64,000 nucleotides of DNA from VBOC01 sp964512655 (GTDB lineage Bacteria > Bacteroidota > Ignavibacteria > UBA10030 > SZUA-254). The stretch lies in NCBI GenBank assembly GCA_964512655.1, contig CAZEJT010000003.1, forward strand, positions 318,718 through 382,717, given 5' to 3'. The notes beneath the pieces were generated by a model. The model did not search any database, had not been told where the DNA came from, and saw only the letters and a program-made list of their open reading frames with translations. Position numbers and translations under genes: made by a program. Below, piece after piece: positions 1-9,390 of this stretch (positions within the stretch are counted from its first letter, which is position 1; each line of letters begins with the position of its first letter).

Positions 1-140
1 TCAGTGGAGAGAGAGCCACCGAGCCCATGGACCCTCCGCACGCACACACCGTTTCTGATTTCTATGGCAGGGACGAGAAGAAGCATGAATATTGCCCAAA
101 GGATGAACCAAAATGCACAAATTTCCCCTGAAATTCAAAA

Positions 141-170
141 CTGGTGTCACGGTGTGGACCGTGACACCAG
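141..170. repeat. 30-bp palindromic repeat, family B, copy 1
   Basis: A near-perfect palindrome whose arms read CTGGTGTCACGGT and ACCGTGACACCAG. The same unit recurs at 9,245-9,274. Both copies are intergenic and lie next to a family A repeat. No open frame of its own is convincing. Confidence 0.85.
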
Positions 171-182
171 CGTGGAATATCG

Positions 183-286
183 GTAGGCGCGGGCTTCAGC
201 CGGCGCGTCATCGAACGCGCCCTGAAGGGCGCGGCTACAAATGCTCGGCTTTGGATCTTTTGTAGCCGCCGGCTTCGGCCGGCGTT
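183..286. repeat. REP-like palindromic repeats, family A (cluster)
   Basis: Two copies of a dispersed GC-rich palindrome with core GGCTTCAGCC or GGCTTCGGCC lie at 183-207 and 261-286. Between them is a companion palindrome CGCGCCCTGAAGGGCGCG. The units start with GTAG or TGTAG. The second copy touches the 3' end of the leftward gene that starts at 4,863, so a hairpin at the end of that transcript is possible. Related units recur at 4,899-4,994, 9,199-9,223, 12,931-12,955, 14,287-14,312 and 18,448-18,472. Confidence 0.8.
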
Positions 287-3200
287 CATTTCATCAGTAG
301 AAGCTTGCGGCTCTGATCATGAACGGTTTTCCCAGATCGATCACGCACGATCATCCGCGCAAGATATACTCCACTCGGAAGCTCGTTTGGTTCCCACACC
401 TTTTCGTATTCCCCCGCCCCCTGATCTTCATCCACAAGGCGCGATACTTCCTCTCCGAGCACATTGTAGATCGAAAGAAGAGCATGACTTGAGGCTGCGA
501 GAGAGTAGGTCAGCCTCGTTTCCGAGTTGAACGGATTCGGGTAATTCTGGGCGAGCCCGAAACTCCGGGGACCTCCATTCCCGACTTCCTCAGAAATGTG
601 GTCATAGCGCCCTCGTGTTTCCAGAATGAAACACCGATGCATCTTCGACCGCGCCGGCGGGGCTTCGAATTGGAGTTCGATCGTTTCTCCCTGGTGGAGC
701 GGAGTGGTTATACAATCACCCGCGGTGGGTATTGATGCGGCGTGGCCGTTGCACATGCTGGTTGCAGATTGTGGTTTCAGCTCCTTGACGATCATTGCCG
801 AACTATCAACTCTTGCCAGTGCTGCATAGTCAAGCTCAGTCGCATTCGTAAAGTGTATCGTGACTCGATCCTCCAGCGTCTCCAATGGAATATAGACCAT
901 CGAAGGCCGTTCGCGGAATGTGAACGTAGATGAAGGAGTGGGCAATGGTGTGCCCCCCGAGACATGTCCGAGCGACTGTGGTTTGACCGTTTTGCCCTTT
1001 AGCCCGGCGCCATTGTGGACAGCACGTCCCCCGAGGATGACGCCACCCTCGCCGCGGCCGAGGTCATCGGACGCACGGTCCGCAGACGCAACGAAAGTAA
1101 GGGTGATACTATCCCCCTGAGACATTCGGATTGTCGTGCCGTCCATGGCAGAAAGTGCATTTCCATCTCTACATGGTTGCGATGAATCGGGTTGGATCAA
1201 GGATTGCGTAGTATACTGGATAATCCGTCCATCGGGCTGGACGGCAATCTCTGTAGAATCCGCATGGTCAACGGCAATCAATCGCATGTTCTCCAGGTGC
1301 GACTCCTCCTCCTCGAATTCCCTGAGTTGAAGCGTGTAACGTCCATTCTCCTCCCTCGGAGCAGAACGTAACCTGTAATAGTCCTCGACAGCCTTTCCCT
1401 CATTCCCGGGATACTCACTCGCAGGAAGGATATTGTTGTCTGCCGTGAACTCACTCCCGTCCCATCCGAAGACGTACGGGCACCCCGATGGAGCAGAAGC
1501 CTGAGTCGTGAAAGTCCAGGTGTCGGACCATGCGCCCCCGCCGACAGGATTCACCGCCTGGACTCGCCAGTGATAGGCCGTAGAATAATTGAGCCCCGAA
1601 ACCTGAAAGAATGTCTGTGAGATGCCGGTATAGTCGCGCACGAATCCGTAATCATCGTTCACATGGAGATTGTATGTCGACGATCCCATGCTGCAGTTCC
1701 ATGAGAGTGTTGGAGCAAGAATCATTCCGGTGTTTGAATTCGAAGGTGAGGAGAGAGTCGTCTTCGTTGGAACCTGAGGCGGCGGAAGCAAAGTTGTTCC
1801 AATTGAGAATGGGGGGCCGGTTGTGCCCGTGTACGAAACCACCCGCTCAACATCTGAGGAACTGAATGTGTACTCGATGTTGGCTTGAGATCCACCCGAT
1901 GCCACGACGTACGGTCCGGACCATGTGCCGCCAACAAGTTGAGAGCAATTGATCCCGTTTGATGCGCTCCAGATGAGACTCAGATCGTTTGCCTTGGACG
2001 ACGTGTACCTGTAGTCGCACAATGATGGTGATGATGGGGACGAAGTCCCGCAGGGCGCGAACGACACGTTCGACAAGACGGCGCCCGAAGTATACCCGTC
2101 GCGCGATTGCACCCTGATACTTCCCGCTGCCGTTCCCCGGTACTGCCACGCGATGAAAACATTCCCCGTCGCATCGAAAGCGATCGACGGATTGGAGTGA
2201 ACATCAGTGGCATTATTATCGGCTACATGATAGATCTGTGCGCCCTCCCAGGTGATTTGAGAAACCGCCGGAGGCCAGACGGAGCTCTTATAAGATCCAT
2301 GGAGGAGGCGAATGCCGCCGCTCGTGCCGGTTTCTTCCCAGACCATATAGAAGTTCGGGACTGGTTTCGATGCGGGCCCCAACGCGTCGATCGCGATCGC
2401 CGGATTCCTTGCGGCGGAAAACTGTGATGCAAAGATGGTGGAAAGGTCAAGGGCTGACCAGCTGTAGACGGAATTCATCACTCTGTTATCATAAACCCCA
2501 ATGCCGAACGACTGCGAGCTCCCATTTTTCCAAGAGGCTGCAAGATATGACGGGAGTCCGGTTTGGGTTTTGGAGATCGCAGCGACCGGGGTTGCATGAA
2601 CGCTCGTATCTCCTGCAAAGGTTCCCAGTGCAAGCAGCGGATAGAAAGCTCCCGTATTCTTATCATACCCGTCGAGTTGCACTTTGTGTGAAGAGGATAT
2701 CTGATCCACTCTCTCGTACGCAACGTAGGGGATCGCTCCCAGTGAATCGAGGAGTAACGATGGATGACGTATTAGGATGCCGGATGCCGTCGTTCCACCA
2801 ATCGATTGTTCATTGTCCCATGTCGCAGTCGGCGGAAAGTAGTGCGTCAAGAATGAATTCCCTCCGCTTTCGTACACCATATAGAGGTCTGTAGCACCTG
2901 ATGAAGAAGTCGTTTGAATGATCTTGTGCTGGCCGTTCGACGACGTAGCGAGGGGACTCGAGGATTGAAGATGCGGCTGGAGGTTCACGGCAATCTCCTC
3001 GGAGTACGGGGAGTACCTCGCTCCCGCGAAGGAGCGGATCCGGTAATAGTATGTCTTGAACAGCTGGAGTGACGGATCGGAGTCGACAACCTGGGTCTGA
3101 TTCGCATTCAAAAGTGCTATCTCCGCGTACGACCCACCTTCCACTTTTCGTTCAACTTTGAATCCAGCTTCAAAGGCAGCCTCGTCATCGAAGGTAACCT

Positions 3201-4863
3201 GGACTGACTTGTCGGCGGTGAACATCGCGCGAAGGTTTGACGGCCGACCAAGGTATGCATATCTGCGGTTGTTATTGAGCCATCCCAAAACCTTGCTCAT
3301 GCTTTCTTGCGATAATTCTTCGTGCCTCCGAACCGCCAATTGAGTCAAGGTGTCATCGAACCAACTCTTTCCGCCGGTCAGGGACCCGTCCGTAGTGCGC
3401 GCAAAGCTCTCGAGGTCGAGCGCGCTCTCCGTCGGCGTATAAGCGGGATTGAAGTTCACGTTGAATATCCAACCGCCCCCTGCCAGCAGAAACACTCCGC
3501 CCGGGCCGAAACTCAGAAAATCCTTGAACCCGGATGTGGCGAGCGTTCTGAGGTCGTGGGGAAAGGTTGATCCGGGCCAGAGATCCCGGCTCTGCGCGAG
3601 GATATGCACTGTATGGGAGATTGCCGGGAGAGTTATAATAGATAGAATGTTGACATGGGAGTATTCGTACACCGATGCGAGTTCATCACTTGTCGTGAGT
3701 CCCGGATAGTCCGTAGATCTGTTGCCGTTTGATACGGTGAAGTTCACACATCGGCGCGGATAGCCGTTCGTGTACCCAATGGGCTGCTCGTCGTTGTGCA
3801 ATGAGCGAAGCGATCGGTAGAAATCGCTATGGATCGAATACGTCTCATCGTACACATCTTCATACAGAAGCTGCTTTGCGGCAGGCGACTGAAGGGTTAC
3901 CTGCTGTTGTGCGGTCCCGTTGTCCTTGAACAGCGATTGAAGTTTTGAATTGATGTGGGCTCCCTGCTGCGGCGCATCGAAGGAGACGAAGGTGTTCACA
4001 TAGTGCTCGATGTATTGGCCGGGGTGAGCGAAAAGATTATCTTCGGCGAAGGCCAGTCCATCACGCGCAACCACCCCTCCCATGCTGACCCCCACAACCT
4101 GAACCGCCGCTTCCGTGCTTCCGAGCTGGCGGTGTACAAATTGGCATGCTCCGAGAAGGACATACCGGTTCGCCGTCATATCCGCCCCCCCGTCGGCCCA
4201 CTCCATAATATAGACGTCATAGCCCTGGCTTCGCGCTGCTTCGATGAGGTTATATCCGAGACCGTAATTGATGGCTGGCGTATCGCGGTTGTCGGGATCA
4301 AATCCTTCGACGAGCAGAATAGGTTTGTCCAGAACCCCGTCGTTCCCGGCCCAGTAGTGCAACTGGTTGCCCTGGCTGTCCTTGTACACTGCCGTGGGCA
4401 TCGGGACCACCCTAATCTCATACTGTTTCTGACGCTTGTACGACTGTGCACCGTCGCTGGTGTAGAGCTCAATTTCAAACGTTATCGTATAGATTCCCGA
4501 CTGTGAGAATGTCTTCGCGACCGTCGCGAAGGCATCCTCGGTCTGATCCTGAAACCAGTCGCTCCAAGTCACGCCATTCGAAGCGTCAAGGTCGGAATCC
4601 CAGCGGATTCTCATGAACAGATTGAGGGCCGTCCAGGGATAGTCACGATTATAGAACTTGAACGTGGCAGTTCGCCCGGCGTATACTCCTCGCGTCGAAG
4701 GGACGTAGTTGTTGATATCAAGATGAGTAATCGGGAGGTTCATCTTGAATGCGATTGCGTTCGAGGGATTGAAGAGAACAGGGTGCGAATCGAACGTTTG
4801 GGCGATGCTGCGGGCAGGGACAAGAAAACTCAATATCATGATCACACAGTACTTGTGTCTCAT
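286..4863 (-). CDS. Secreted esterase/lipase-like protein with type IX sorting domain
   Basis: The 1,525-residue product has an N-terminal signal peptide (residues 1-22, cleavage probably after SIAQ). Residues about 180-350 resemble an alpha/beta hydrolase of the PGAP1/lipase kind: PILLVEGFDP is the first strand and GVSMGG puts the nucleophile at Ser260. A fibronectin type III-like stretch covers about 1045-1140 (YHWRVQAVNPVGGGAW). The last 90 residues are a classic sorting domain beginning LAQNYPNPFN and ending in a GVYLARM strand plus a basic RKLLLMK tail. The protein is therefore probably exported by the Sec system and then by type IX secretion to the cell surface. The catalytic assignment is inferred from the GxSxG motif; the substrate is unknown. 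The start codon follows a GGAGG-like sequence (AGGAGGAGGCC). Confidence 0.8.
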   Translation of the reverse strand: MRHKYCVIMILSFLVPARSIAQTFDSHPVLFNPSNAIAFKMNLPITHLDINNYVPSTRGVYAGRTATFKFYNRDYPWTALNLFMRIRWDSDLDASNGVTWSDWFQDQTEDAFATVAKTFSQSGIYTITFEIELYTSDGAQSYKRQKQYEIRVVPMPTAVYKDSQGNQLHYWAGNDGVLDKPILLVEGFDPDNRDTPAINYGLGYNLIEAARSQGYDVYIMEWADGGADMTANRYVLLGACQFVHRQLGSTEAAVQVVGVSMGGVVARDGLAFAEDNLFAHPGQYIEHYVNTFVSFDAPQQGAHINSKLQSLFKDNGTAQQQVTLQSPAAKQLLYEDVYDETYSIHSDFYRSLRSLHNDEQPIGYTNGYPRRCVNFTVSNGNRSTDYPGLTTSDELASVYEYSHVNILSIITLPAISHTVHILAQSRDLWPGSTFPHDLRTLATSGFKDFLSFGPGGVFLLAGGGWIFNVNFNPAYTPTESALDLESFARTTDGSLTGGKSWFDDTLTQLAVRRHEELSQESMSKVLGWLNNNRRYAYLGRPSNLRAMFTADKSVQVTFDDEAAFEAGFKVERKVEGGSYAEIALLNANQTQVVDSDPSLQLFKTYYYRIRSFAGARYSPYSEEIAVNLQPHLQSSSPLATSSNGQHKIIQTTSSSGATDLYMVYESGGNSFLTHYFPPTATWDNEQSIGGTTASGILIRHPSLLLDSLGAIPYVAYERVDQISSSHKVQLDGYDKNTGAFYPLLALGTFAGDTSVHATPVAAISKTQTGLPSYLAASWKNGSSQSFGIGVYDNRVMNSVYSWSALDLSTIFASQFSAARNPAIAIDALGPASKPVPNFYMVWEETGTSGGIRLLHGSYKSSVWPPAVSQITWEGAQIYHVADNNATDVHSNPSIAFDATGNVFIAWQYRGTAAGSIRVQSRDGYTSGAVLSNVSFAPCGTSSPSSPSLCDYRYTSSKANDLSLIWSASNGINCSQLVGGTWSGPYVVASGGSQANIEYTFSSSDVERVVSYTGTTGPPFSIGTTLLPPPQVPTKTTLSSPSNSNTGMILAPTLSWNCSMGSSTYNLHVNDDYGFVRDYTGISQTFFQVSGLNYSTAYHWRVQAVNPVGGGAWSDTWTFTTQASAPSGCPYVFGWDGSEFTADNNILPASEYPGNEGKAVEDYYRLRSAPREENGRYTLQLREFEEEESHLENMRLIAVDHADSTEIAVQPDGRIIQYTTQSLIQPDSSQPCRDGNALSAMDGTTIRMSQGDSITLTFVASADRASDDLGRGEGGVILGGRAVHNGAGLKGKTVKPQSLGHVSGGTPLPTPSSTFTFRERPSMVYIPLETLEDRVTIHFTNATELDYAALARVDSSAMIVKELKPQSATSMCNGHAASIPTAGDCITTPLHQGETIELQFEAPPARSKMHRCFILETRGRYDHISEEVGNGGPRSFGLAQNYPNPFNSETRLTYSLAASSHALLSIYNVLGEEVSRLVDEDQGAGEYEKVWEPNELPSGVYLARMIVRDRSGKTVHDQSRKLLLMK

Positions 4864-4898
4864 GGCCTCCTCCTATTGAGATTATTGATGGTGAATGC

Positions 4899-4994
4899 GG
4901 GTGCGGGCTTGAGCCCGAGTTACGCCCCCTGAAGGGGGCGCCTACAAAAGATCCGACCTCCGGCTTTTGTAGGCGCCGGCTTTAGCCGGCGTTA
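4899..4994. repeat. Composite family A palindromic repeat
   Basis: Three palindromic pieces in tandem: GCGGGCTTGAGCCCG, then CGCCCCCTGAAGGGGGCG, then GGCGCCGGCTTTAGCCGGCG. CTACAAAAG and CTTTTGTAG flank the middle pieces in inverted orientation. It fills the gap between two leftward genes and ends eight bases from the stop codon of the upstream gene, so it may act as a terminator or mRNA-end hairpin. Confidence 0.75.
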
Positions 4995-5001
4995 CGAGCC
5001 C

Positions 5002-6186
5002 TCACATGTGAGTAATCGTCAACTTGTTCAAGACATTTGCCTCAATGTCGTATATAAACGTGTTAGCGGTTGGGCCCGCACCTTCACTTGCCGAAAATAC
5101 GAGCCGCTTCGAATCGGACGACCAGGCATAGCTGAACAGACGTACCGCAAACCCCGTTGTGATTCTCCGCTCTGTTCTGCTTCTCCGGTCGAGAAGATAG
5201 AGATCGCTGCTGGGATTACCCTTCAAATAGAGGAGCATCGAGCCGTCCGGGGACCACTGTGCGAAGTTGAAGTAGTCTCCCCGATAGAGATAGACGAATG
5301 AAGAGGGCGCGGCGGGCAGCTTCACCGCATCCAGATCAAGCCCATATACGCCGGCACCAGCTTCCCCACCAGTGCCCCAAAGGAAGTAGATCATGTTCCC
5401 TACCGGCAATGGTCTCGGGCTAATACTTGATGTAGGTGTAGTATCAATAGGAACCGACTTAGGACCTGCGGCGGAACGGGAGGAATCAGTGAGTAGCCCC
5501 GAGAAGCAGACCTTCCCTCCGTATTCGGATTTCAATTGACTTGAAGTGTATGCGATCCGGTCTCCCGTTGTCAGAAAGGAGGCGTCCCGGTTTCCGAAGC
5601 GAGCTGATCTTGTCAACAAGCGGGACTCACCGCTTTCGACGTTGGCGCGCACAATCTGATAATTCACCGAACCCGAGTCTTCGACCAGACCGTCAAACAC
5701 GAGGTACCGGCTATCAGGGGACCATCGCACATTTTCCCAGTTGCCTCCCGAGGGCGTTAAGTCGCGTGCGTTGCCTCCGTCCGAATTGATGACCCAAACA
5801 TGGGCCCGTGAGTAGATGCGTCCCACTTGAGCTGCCAGATACTCGATACTGCTCCCGGCAGGCGAAAGGATTGGGAGATCTTTTTCAAGAGTATCATGGA
5901 AGATCGTCCGCACGCCGCCGCCATCAGCGCTTACTTCATAGAGATCATCCCCGTCGATACCGAAAGTATGACTGAGGCCAAGAATTCGCGTCCCGTCTTT
6001 CGACCAAAACGGGGTTCGAAACACGAAAGGTCTGTCACCTGAAGAGATCGATGTGGGAGTCGGGGGCGTATCTCTCCTGCATCCCGGTGTGATCGGTGCG
6101 AAAGCGAGGACGAGTGTGATCGACAATGCAGCTGAGGCAATGTTTGATATCGCAAATTGCGATATCAAAGCAATAAGCTTCTTCAT
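5002..6186 (-). CDS. TolB/PD40-type beta-propeller lipoprotein
   Basis: The 394-residue product has a hydrophobic N-terminus ending in ITPGCRRD, which can serve as a lipobox with Cys at about residue 36. The rest shows repeated propeller-blade signatures such as PFWSKDGTRILGL, VRWSPDSRYLVFDG, AQWSPDGSMLLYL and YAWSSDSKRLVFSA, which are typical of WD40-like PD40/TolB repeats. It is probably tethered to a membrane in the periplasm or outer membrane. No catalytic motif is visible, and propellers of this sort are usually binding scaffolds. It is separated from the preceding surface-protein gene by repeats, so the two need not form one operon. Confidence 0.7.
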   Translation of the reverse strand: MKKLIALISQFAISNIASAALSITLVLAFAPITPGCRRDTPPTPTSISSGDRPFVFRTPFWSKDGTRILGLSHTFGIDGDDLYEVSADGGGVRTIFHDTLEKDLPILSPAGSSIEYLAAQVGRIYSRAHVWVINSDGGNARDLTPSGGNWENVRWSPDSRYLVFDGLVEDSGSVNYQIVRANVESGESRLLTRSARFGNRDASFLTTGDRIAYTSSQLKSEYGGKVCFSGLLTDSSRSAAGPKSVPIDTTPTSSISPRPLPVGNMIYFLWGTGGEAGAGVYGLDLDAVKLPAAPSSFVYLYRGDYFNFAQWSPDGSMLLYLKGNPSSDLYLLDRRSRTERRITTGFAVRLFSYAWSSDSKRLVFSASEGAGPTANTFIYDIEANVLNKLTITHM

Positions 6187-6366
6187 GAGAAAGATGTCGA
6201 ACGTGCGCTAAGCGGGGCATGGAAATCACCTGGTACGAGGAGGGTTGGAGCGGCCCCTGGAAAGAAACCTGCGGGAGGAAAATCAGGACATCAGGGGTCG
6301 AAACCTAATTTAGTAGGTTCGCTATGATTGTCAAGAAGATTTTGCAGAAAACTGAGATGATTTATT

Positions 6367-6390
6367 CCTGAGTGCCATCGGGCACTCAGG
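6367..6390 (-). terminator. Hairpin after the VWA gene
   Basis: A perfect 10-bp stem CCTGAGTGCC/GGCACTCAGG with a 4-base loop lies 14 bases past the stop of the leftward VWA gene. It is followed by AATAAATC rather than a clean T-run, so it is a probable but not ideal terminator. The rest of 6,187-6,366 shows no gene. Confidence 0.55.
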
Positions 6391-6404
6391 AGAAGAGGCG
6401 AAGG

Positions 6405-7505
6405 TTACGAGGCGCCGAACTTCTTGCGCCGGTTGCGAATGTAATCGACGAAGATGAACTGTCCGAGGTTTTGCAACTGGGAATAGTATGCCCTCCCGTG
6501 GTTCGCTTTCGTAAGTTCTTCGATGAAGTTAATCAGGTATGGATCCCGGGCAACCATGAACGTGCTGATCGTGATCTTTTCGCGCCGGCATGCGACTGCC
6601 TCATCGAGGGTCTTATTCACAATCCGGGGATCGAGTCCGAAGGAATTCTTATAGAGCCGGTGGTTGTCGTCGAAGATCGCCGAAGGTTTTCCATCTGTCA
6701 CCATGAAGATCTGCTTGTTGACGGTCTTCCTTCTGCGCAGTAGGTTTCGCGCGAGTTGAAGGCCAGCACGCGTGTTGGTGTGGTACGGGCCCACGTTCAG
6801 GAATGGCAGTTCGTTGAGGCTCATGAGTTTCGCATCATCCCCGAACACCACAAGCGCGAGATAATCTTTCGGGAATTTCTGCGCGATGAGTTCGGAGAGC
6901 GCGAGGGCAACTTGCTTCGCCGGCGTGATGCGGTCCTCGCCGTAAAGGATCATGCTATGGCTGATGTCGAGCATGAGGACGGTGGCGCACGATGTCATGT
7001 GCTCCGTCTCGTACACCTCGAGGTCTTCTTCCTTGAGCGTGAACTCCTCGATCCCTCCCCGCTTGAACGCATTGGTGAGCGTTGAGGTCAGATCGATATT
7101 GGTGGGTGCATCGCCGATCGCCCACTTCTTCGTCTCGCTCAATCGGTCGATGCCGGTGCCGGTTTGCGGCATCTCGTGGTACCCGACTGATCCTTTTCGA
7201 AGCGAAGTGAAGATTTCCCGCAAAGCATCCTGTCGGATCCGCTGCACGCCCTTTGTCGTGAGTTTCAGGACTTCGTTTGCCTCCTCGATGATCCCCATCT
7301 CCTTGAGCTTTTCGATGAGATCTTCAATCGAGAGGCTCTCGTCAAAGATCCCGTACTCCTGTGCGAGCTGGCGGAGCCACTCGATTGCCTCCTCAACGTC
7401 GCCGCTGGTCTGGATCAACAGATAACTGAAGAGCGAGGCAAGGTGCTCGAGCCTCTGCTCGTCGGTCATCGATCCGGGAACCCATTTGCTGTAGCGGTAA
7501 CGCAT
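6405..7505 (-). CDS. VWA-domain protein, partner of MoxR-type ATPase
   Basis: This 366-residue protein has a helical N-terminal half and a C-terminal von Willebrand A domain from about residue 172. The metal-ion-dependent adhesion site is visible as DISHSM (Asp180, Ser182, Ser184), followed by a second motif TDGKPS near residue 268. It starts 14 bases after the stop of the AAA ATPase gene, so the two are almost certainly co-transcribed. MoxR-type ATPase/VWA pairs generally act as chaperone or metal-insertion machines on a client protein. The client cannot be read from this neighbourhood. There is no signal peptide, so a cytoplasmic location is likely. Confidence 0.8.
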   Translation of the reverse strand: MRYRYSKWVPGSMTDEQRLEHLASLFSYLLIQTSGDVEEAIEWLRQLAQEYGIFDESLSIEDLIEKLKEMGIIEEANEVLKLTTKGVQRIRQDALREIFTSLRKGSVGYHEMPQTGTGIDRLSETKKWAIGDAPTNIDLTSTLTNAFKRGGIEEFTLKEEDLEVYETEHMTSCATVLMLDISHSMILYGEDRITPAKQVALALSELIAQKFPKDYLALVVFGDDAKLMSLNELPFLNVGPYHTNTRAGLQLARNLLRRRKTVNKQIFMVTDGKPSAIFDDNHRLYKNSFGLDPRIVNKTLDEAVACRREKITISTFMVARDPYLINFIEELTKANHGRAYYSQLQNLGQFIFVDYIRNRRKKFGAS

Positions 7506-7518
7506 ACCGAATCAGTCC

Positions 7519-9030
7519 TTAGTCGTCCTCTTCGCCCTTACCCCGTCCGGTAAAGATGCTCCCAACGAGATCCTTATACTCGATGGTATGATCGACTTCG
7601 TCTTTTGCGATTTTCGAAAACTGGTGGAGTCCGTCGAGTGCAAATTCCATCGCCGAGGAAAGCTCGTGGACATTTCCGTCAGGAATGTTCATGTGCTTCT
7701 TGGTCAACTCACGGAGGCCCTTCACCTTGTCAAGCTCGGCGAAGTACTCGCCAACATTCATGTCATCGGCGATCTCGATCTTGTTTCCCGATTCGAACCA
7801 ACCAATGATTTTCCCGTACTCAGCGTCTTCTCCGGCGTGCCGGCTCTCCGCGGTGCTTCCTCTCTGAAGCTTCCTCTGCAGCGGATCGGGAAAGTATTTC
7901 TTGAAGACATCACGCACTGCCTTGCCGATCAGCGCTCTTCCTACTTTTGCCGGGCCCTCCTGCTCGCCCTCGAACACAAGTTCAATCTTTCCCGTCATTC
8001 CGGGGAGGACATGAGGCAGGTCGCATATCCTTGGCACGATGCAATCATCGTCTGTGAGGATCGTTCGTCGCTCTGCGTTGCTCACGAGATTTTCCATCGA
8101 GGCGATTGTAAGGCGCGCGCTCACGCCTGACTTCTGATCCACGAACTCGCTCTTGCGAGCCTCGAATGCGATCTGCTCAACAATCTCCTTGAAGTACAGC
8201 GGGACAAGAGCGCGCCGGCCGTTTCGAGTTACCCACGCTTCCTGCTCAGTGATTTTGATCGCGTCCTCGATTGAGCGCGGGTAATGAGTCAGAATCTGTG
8301 AATCGATCCGGTCTTTCAGAGGAGTGATGATGTTCCCTCTATTAGTATAGTCTTCAGGATTGGCAGTGAATACGATCAGGATATCGAGCGGTATGCGAAC
8401 GTTGAATCCCCTGATCTGAATATCCTTCTCTTCCATGATGTTGAACAAGCCCACCTGGATGCGGGGCTGGAGGTCGGGAAGCTCGTTGATCGCGAAGATG
8501 CCGCGGTTCGTCCTGGGAATGATCCCGAAATGAATTGCACCCTCATGCGAATAGTGAAGGCGCTGCGCCGCTGCCTTGATAGGATCGATGTCGCCAATCA
8601 GATCCGCGATCGTGACGTCGGGCGTGGCCAGCTTCTCACCCAGGCGCGCGTCGCGGTGGATCCACTCGATTTTCACCGCATCACCACACTCTGAGACGAG
8701 GTCAACACACCGTTTGCAAACAGGGTCAAAGGGATTGTCGTTGATCTCGCACCCCTCGATAATAGGGAGGTACTCATCGAGGAGAGTCGGAAGGTGCCGG
8801 ACGATGCGAGACTTTGCCTGCCCCCGGAGGCCGAGGAGCATGATGTCGTGCTTCGCCAGGATGGCATTGACAATTGCGGGGACGACCGTCTTATCGAAGC
8901 CGATGATCGCAGGAAAGAGGGGCTCTTTCTTCTGGATCTTGGCGATAAGGTTCTTCCGAATCTCATCTTTGACGGATTGAACTCGGTAGCCGGACTTCCT
9001 CAGCTCACCGATTGTAGCGGATCGATTCAT
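7519..9030 (-). CDS. MoxR/magnesium-chelatase-type AAA+ ATPase
   Basis: About 503 residues. An altered Walker A, GLRGQAKS, lies near residue 70, with a Walker B-like strand GIFAINELPDL and sensor 1 VFTANPEDY. These identify an AAA+ protein of the ChlI/MoxR group. A Cys-rich insert (VCKRC and a further Cys) just after Walker A could bind zinc. The C-terminal half is helical. It is the first gene of a two-gene leftward operon with the VWA protein. I place the start at the ATG at 9,030 rather than the GTG two codons earlier, because an AGG lies at suitable spacing. The A-for-G change inside the P-loop (GQAKS instead of GxGKS) is unusual but is seen in some members. Confidence 0.8.
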   Translation of the reverse strand: MNRSATIGELRKSGYRVQSVKDEIRKNLIAKIQKKEPLFPAIIGFDKTVVPAIVNAILAKHDIMLLGLRGQAKSRIVRHLPTLLDEYLPIIEGCEINDNPFDPVCKRCVDLVSECGDAVKIEWIHRDARLGEKLATPDVTIADLIGDIDPIKAAAQRLHYSHEGAIHFGIIPRTNRGIFAINELPDLQPRIQVGLFNIMEEKDIQIRGFNVRIPLDILIVFTANPEDYTNRGNIITPLKDRIDSQILTHYPRSIEDAIKITEQEAWVTRNGRRALVPLYFKEIVEQIAFEARKSEFVDQKSGVSARLTIASMENLVSNAERRTILTDDDCIVPRICDLPHVLPGMTGKIELVFEGEQEGPAKVGRALIGKAVRDVFKKYFPDPLQRKLQRGSTAESRHAGEDAEYGKIIGWFESGNKIEIADDMNVGEYFAELDKVKGLRELTKKHMNIPDGNVHELSSAMEFALDGLHQFSKIAKDEVDHTIEYKDLVGSIFTGRGKGEEDD

Positions 9031-9198
9031 GGGCACGCCTATCAGAGTATTATTCTCTCAATTCCCGACGCGTCAACTACAACACCTCCGCTCTGTATAT
9101 CGTTTCAGCGCCCATTTTAATTTAGATGGTTTTCCAGATAAAAGCAACGGAGGGTATTTCGAATAGATACGTACGTGAGGCTGTGATCGGATGAGTCG

Positions 9199-9223
9199 GT
9201 AGGCGCCGGCTTCAGCCGGCGTT
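9199..9223. repeat. Family A palindromic repeat
   Basis: One copy of the GGCGCCGGCTTCAGCCGGCG palindrome with the usual GTA leader and GTT tail, in the gap between the leftward ATPase gene and the rightward barrel gene. Confidence 0.8.
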
Positions 9224-9244
9224 GAAACACCGCGCCGCTCTTAA

Positions 9245-9274
9245 CTGGTGTCACGGTCCGGACCGTGACACCAG
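9245..9274. repeat. 30-bp palindromic repeat, family B, copy 2
   Basis: A perfect 30-bp palindrome whose centre is GGTCCGGACC. It differs from the copy at 141-170 only at the centre. It lies 21 bases after a family A repeat, the same pairing as at the left end of the window. Apart from the two repeats, 9,037-9,390 holds only a weak promoter-like TTGACA at 9,354. Confidence 0.85.
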
Positions 9275-9390
9275 CCGGGATCTTCGTTCCGCCGCTCCTG
9301 CGGCGGAATGCCTCCTCGGACGCTACGCGCCCACGCTCGATTGCTACTCTTGTTTGACAACACTCAATTGGTTAAATTCTCGCCTACACT

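Noticed and set aside
3955..4506. 183-codon frame on the plus strand opposite the secreted esterase gene
   Set aside because: It lies wholly antisense to a gene with clear domain motifs; long antisense frames are expected in GC-rich coding DNA.
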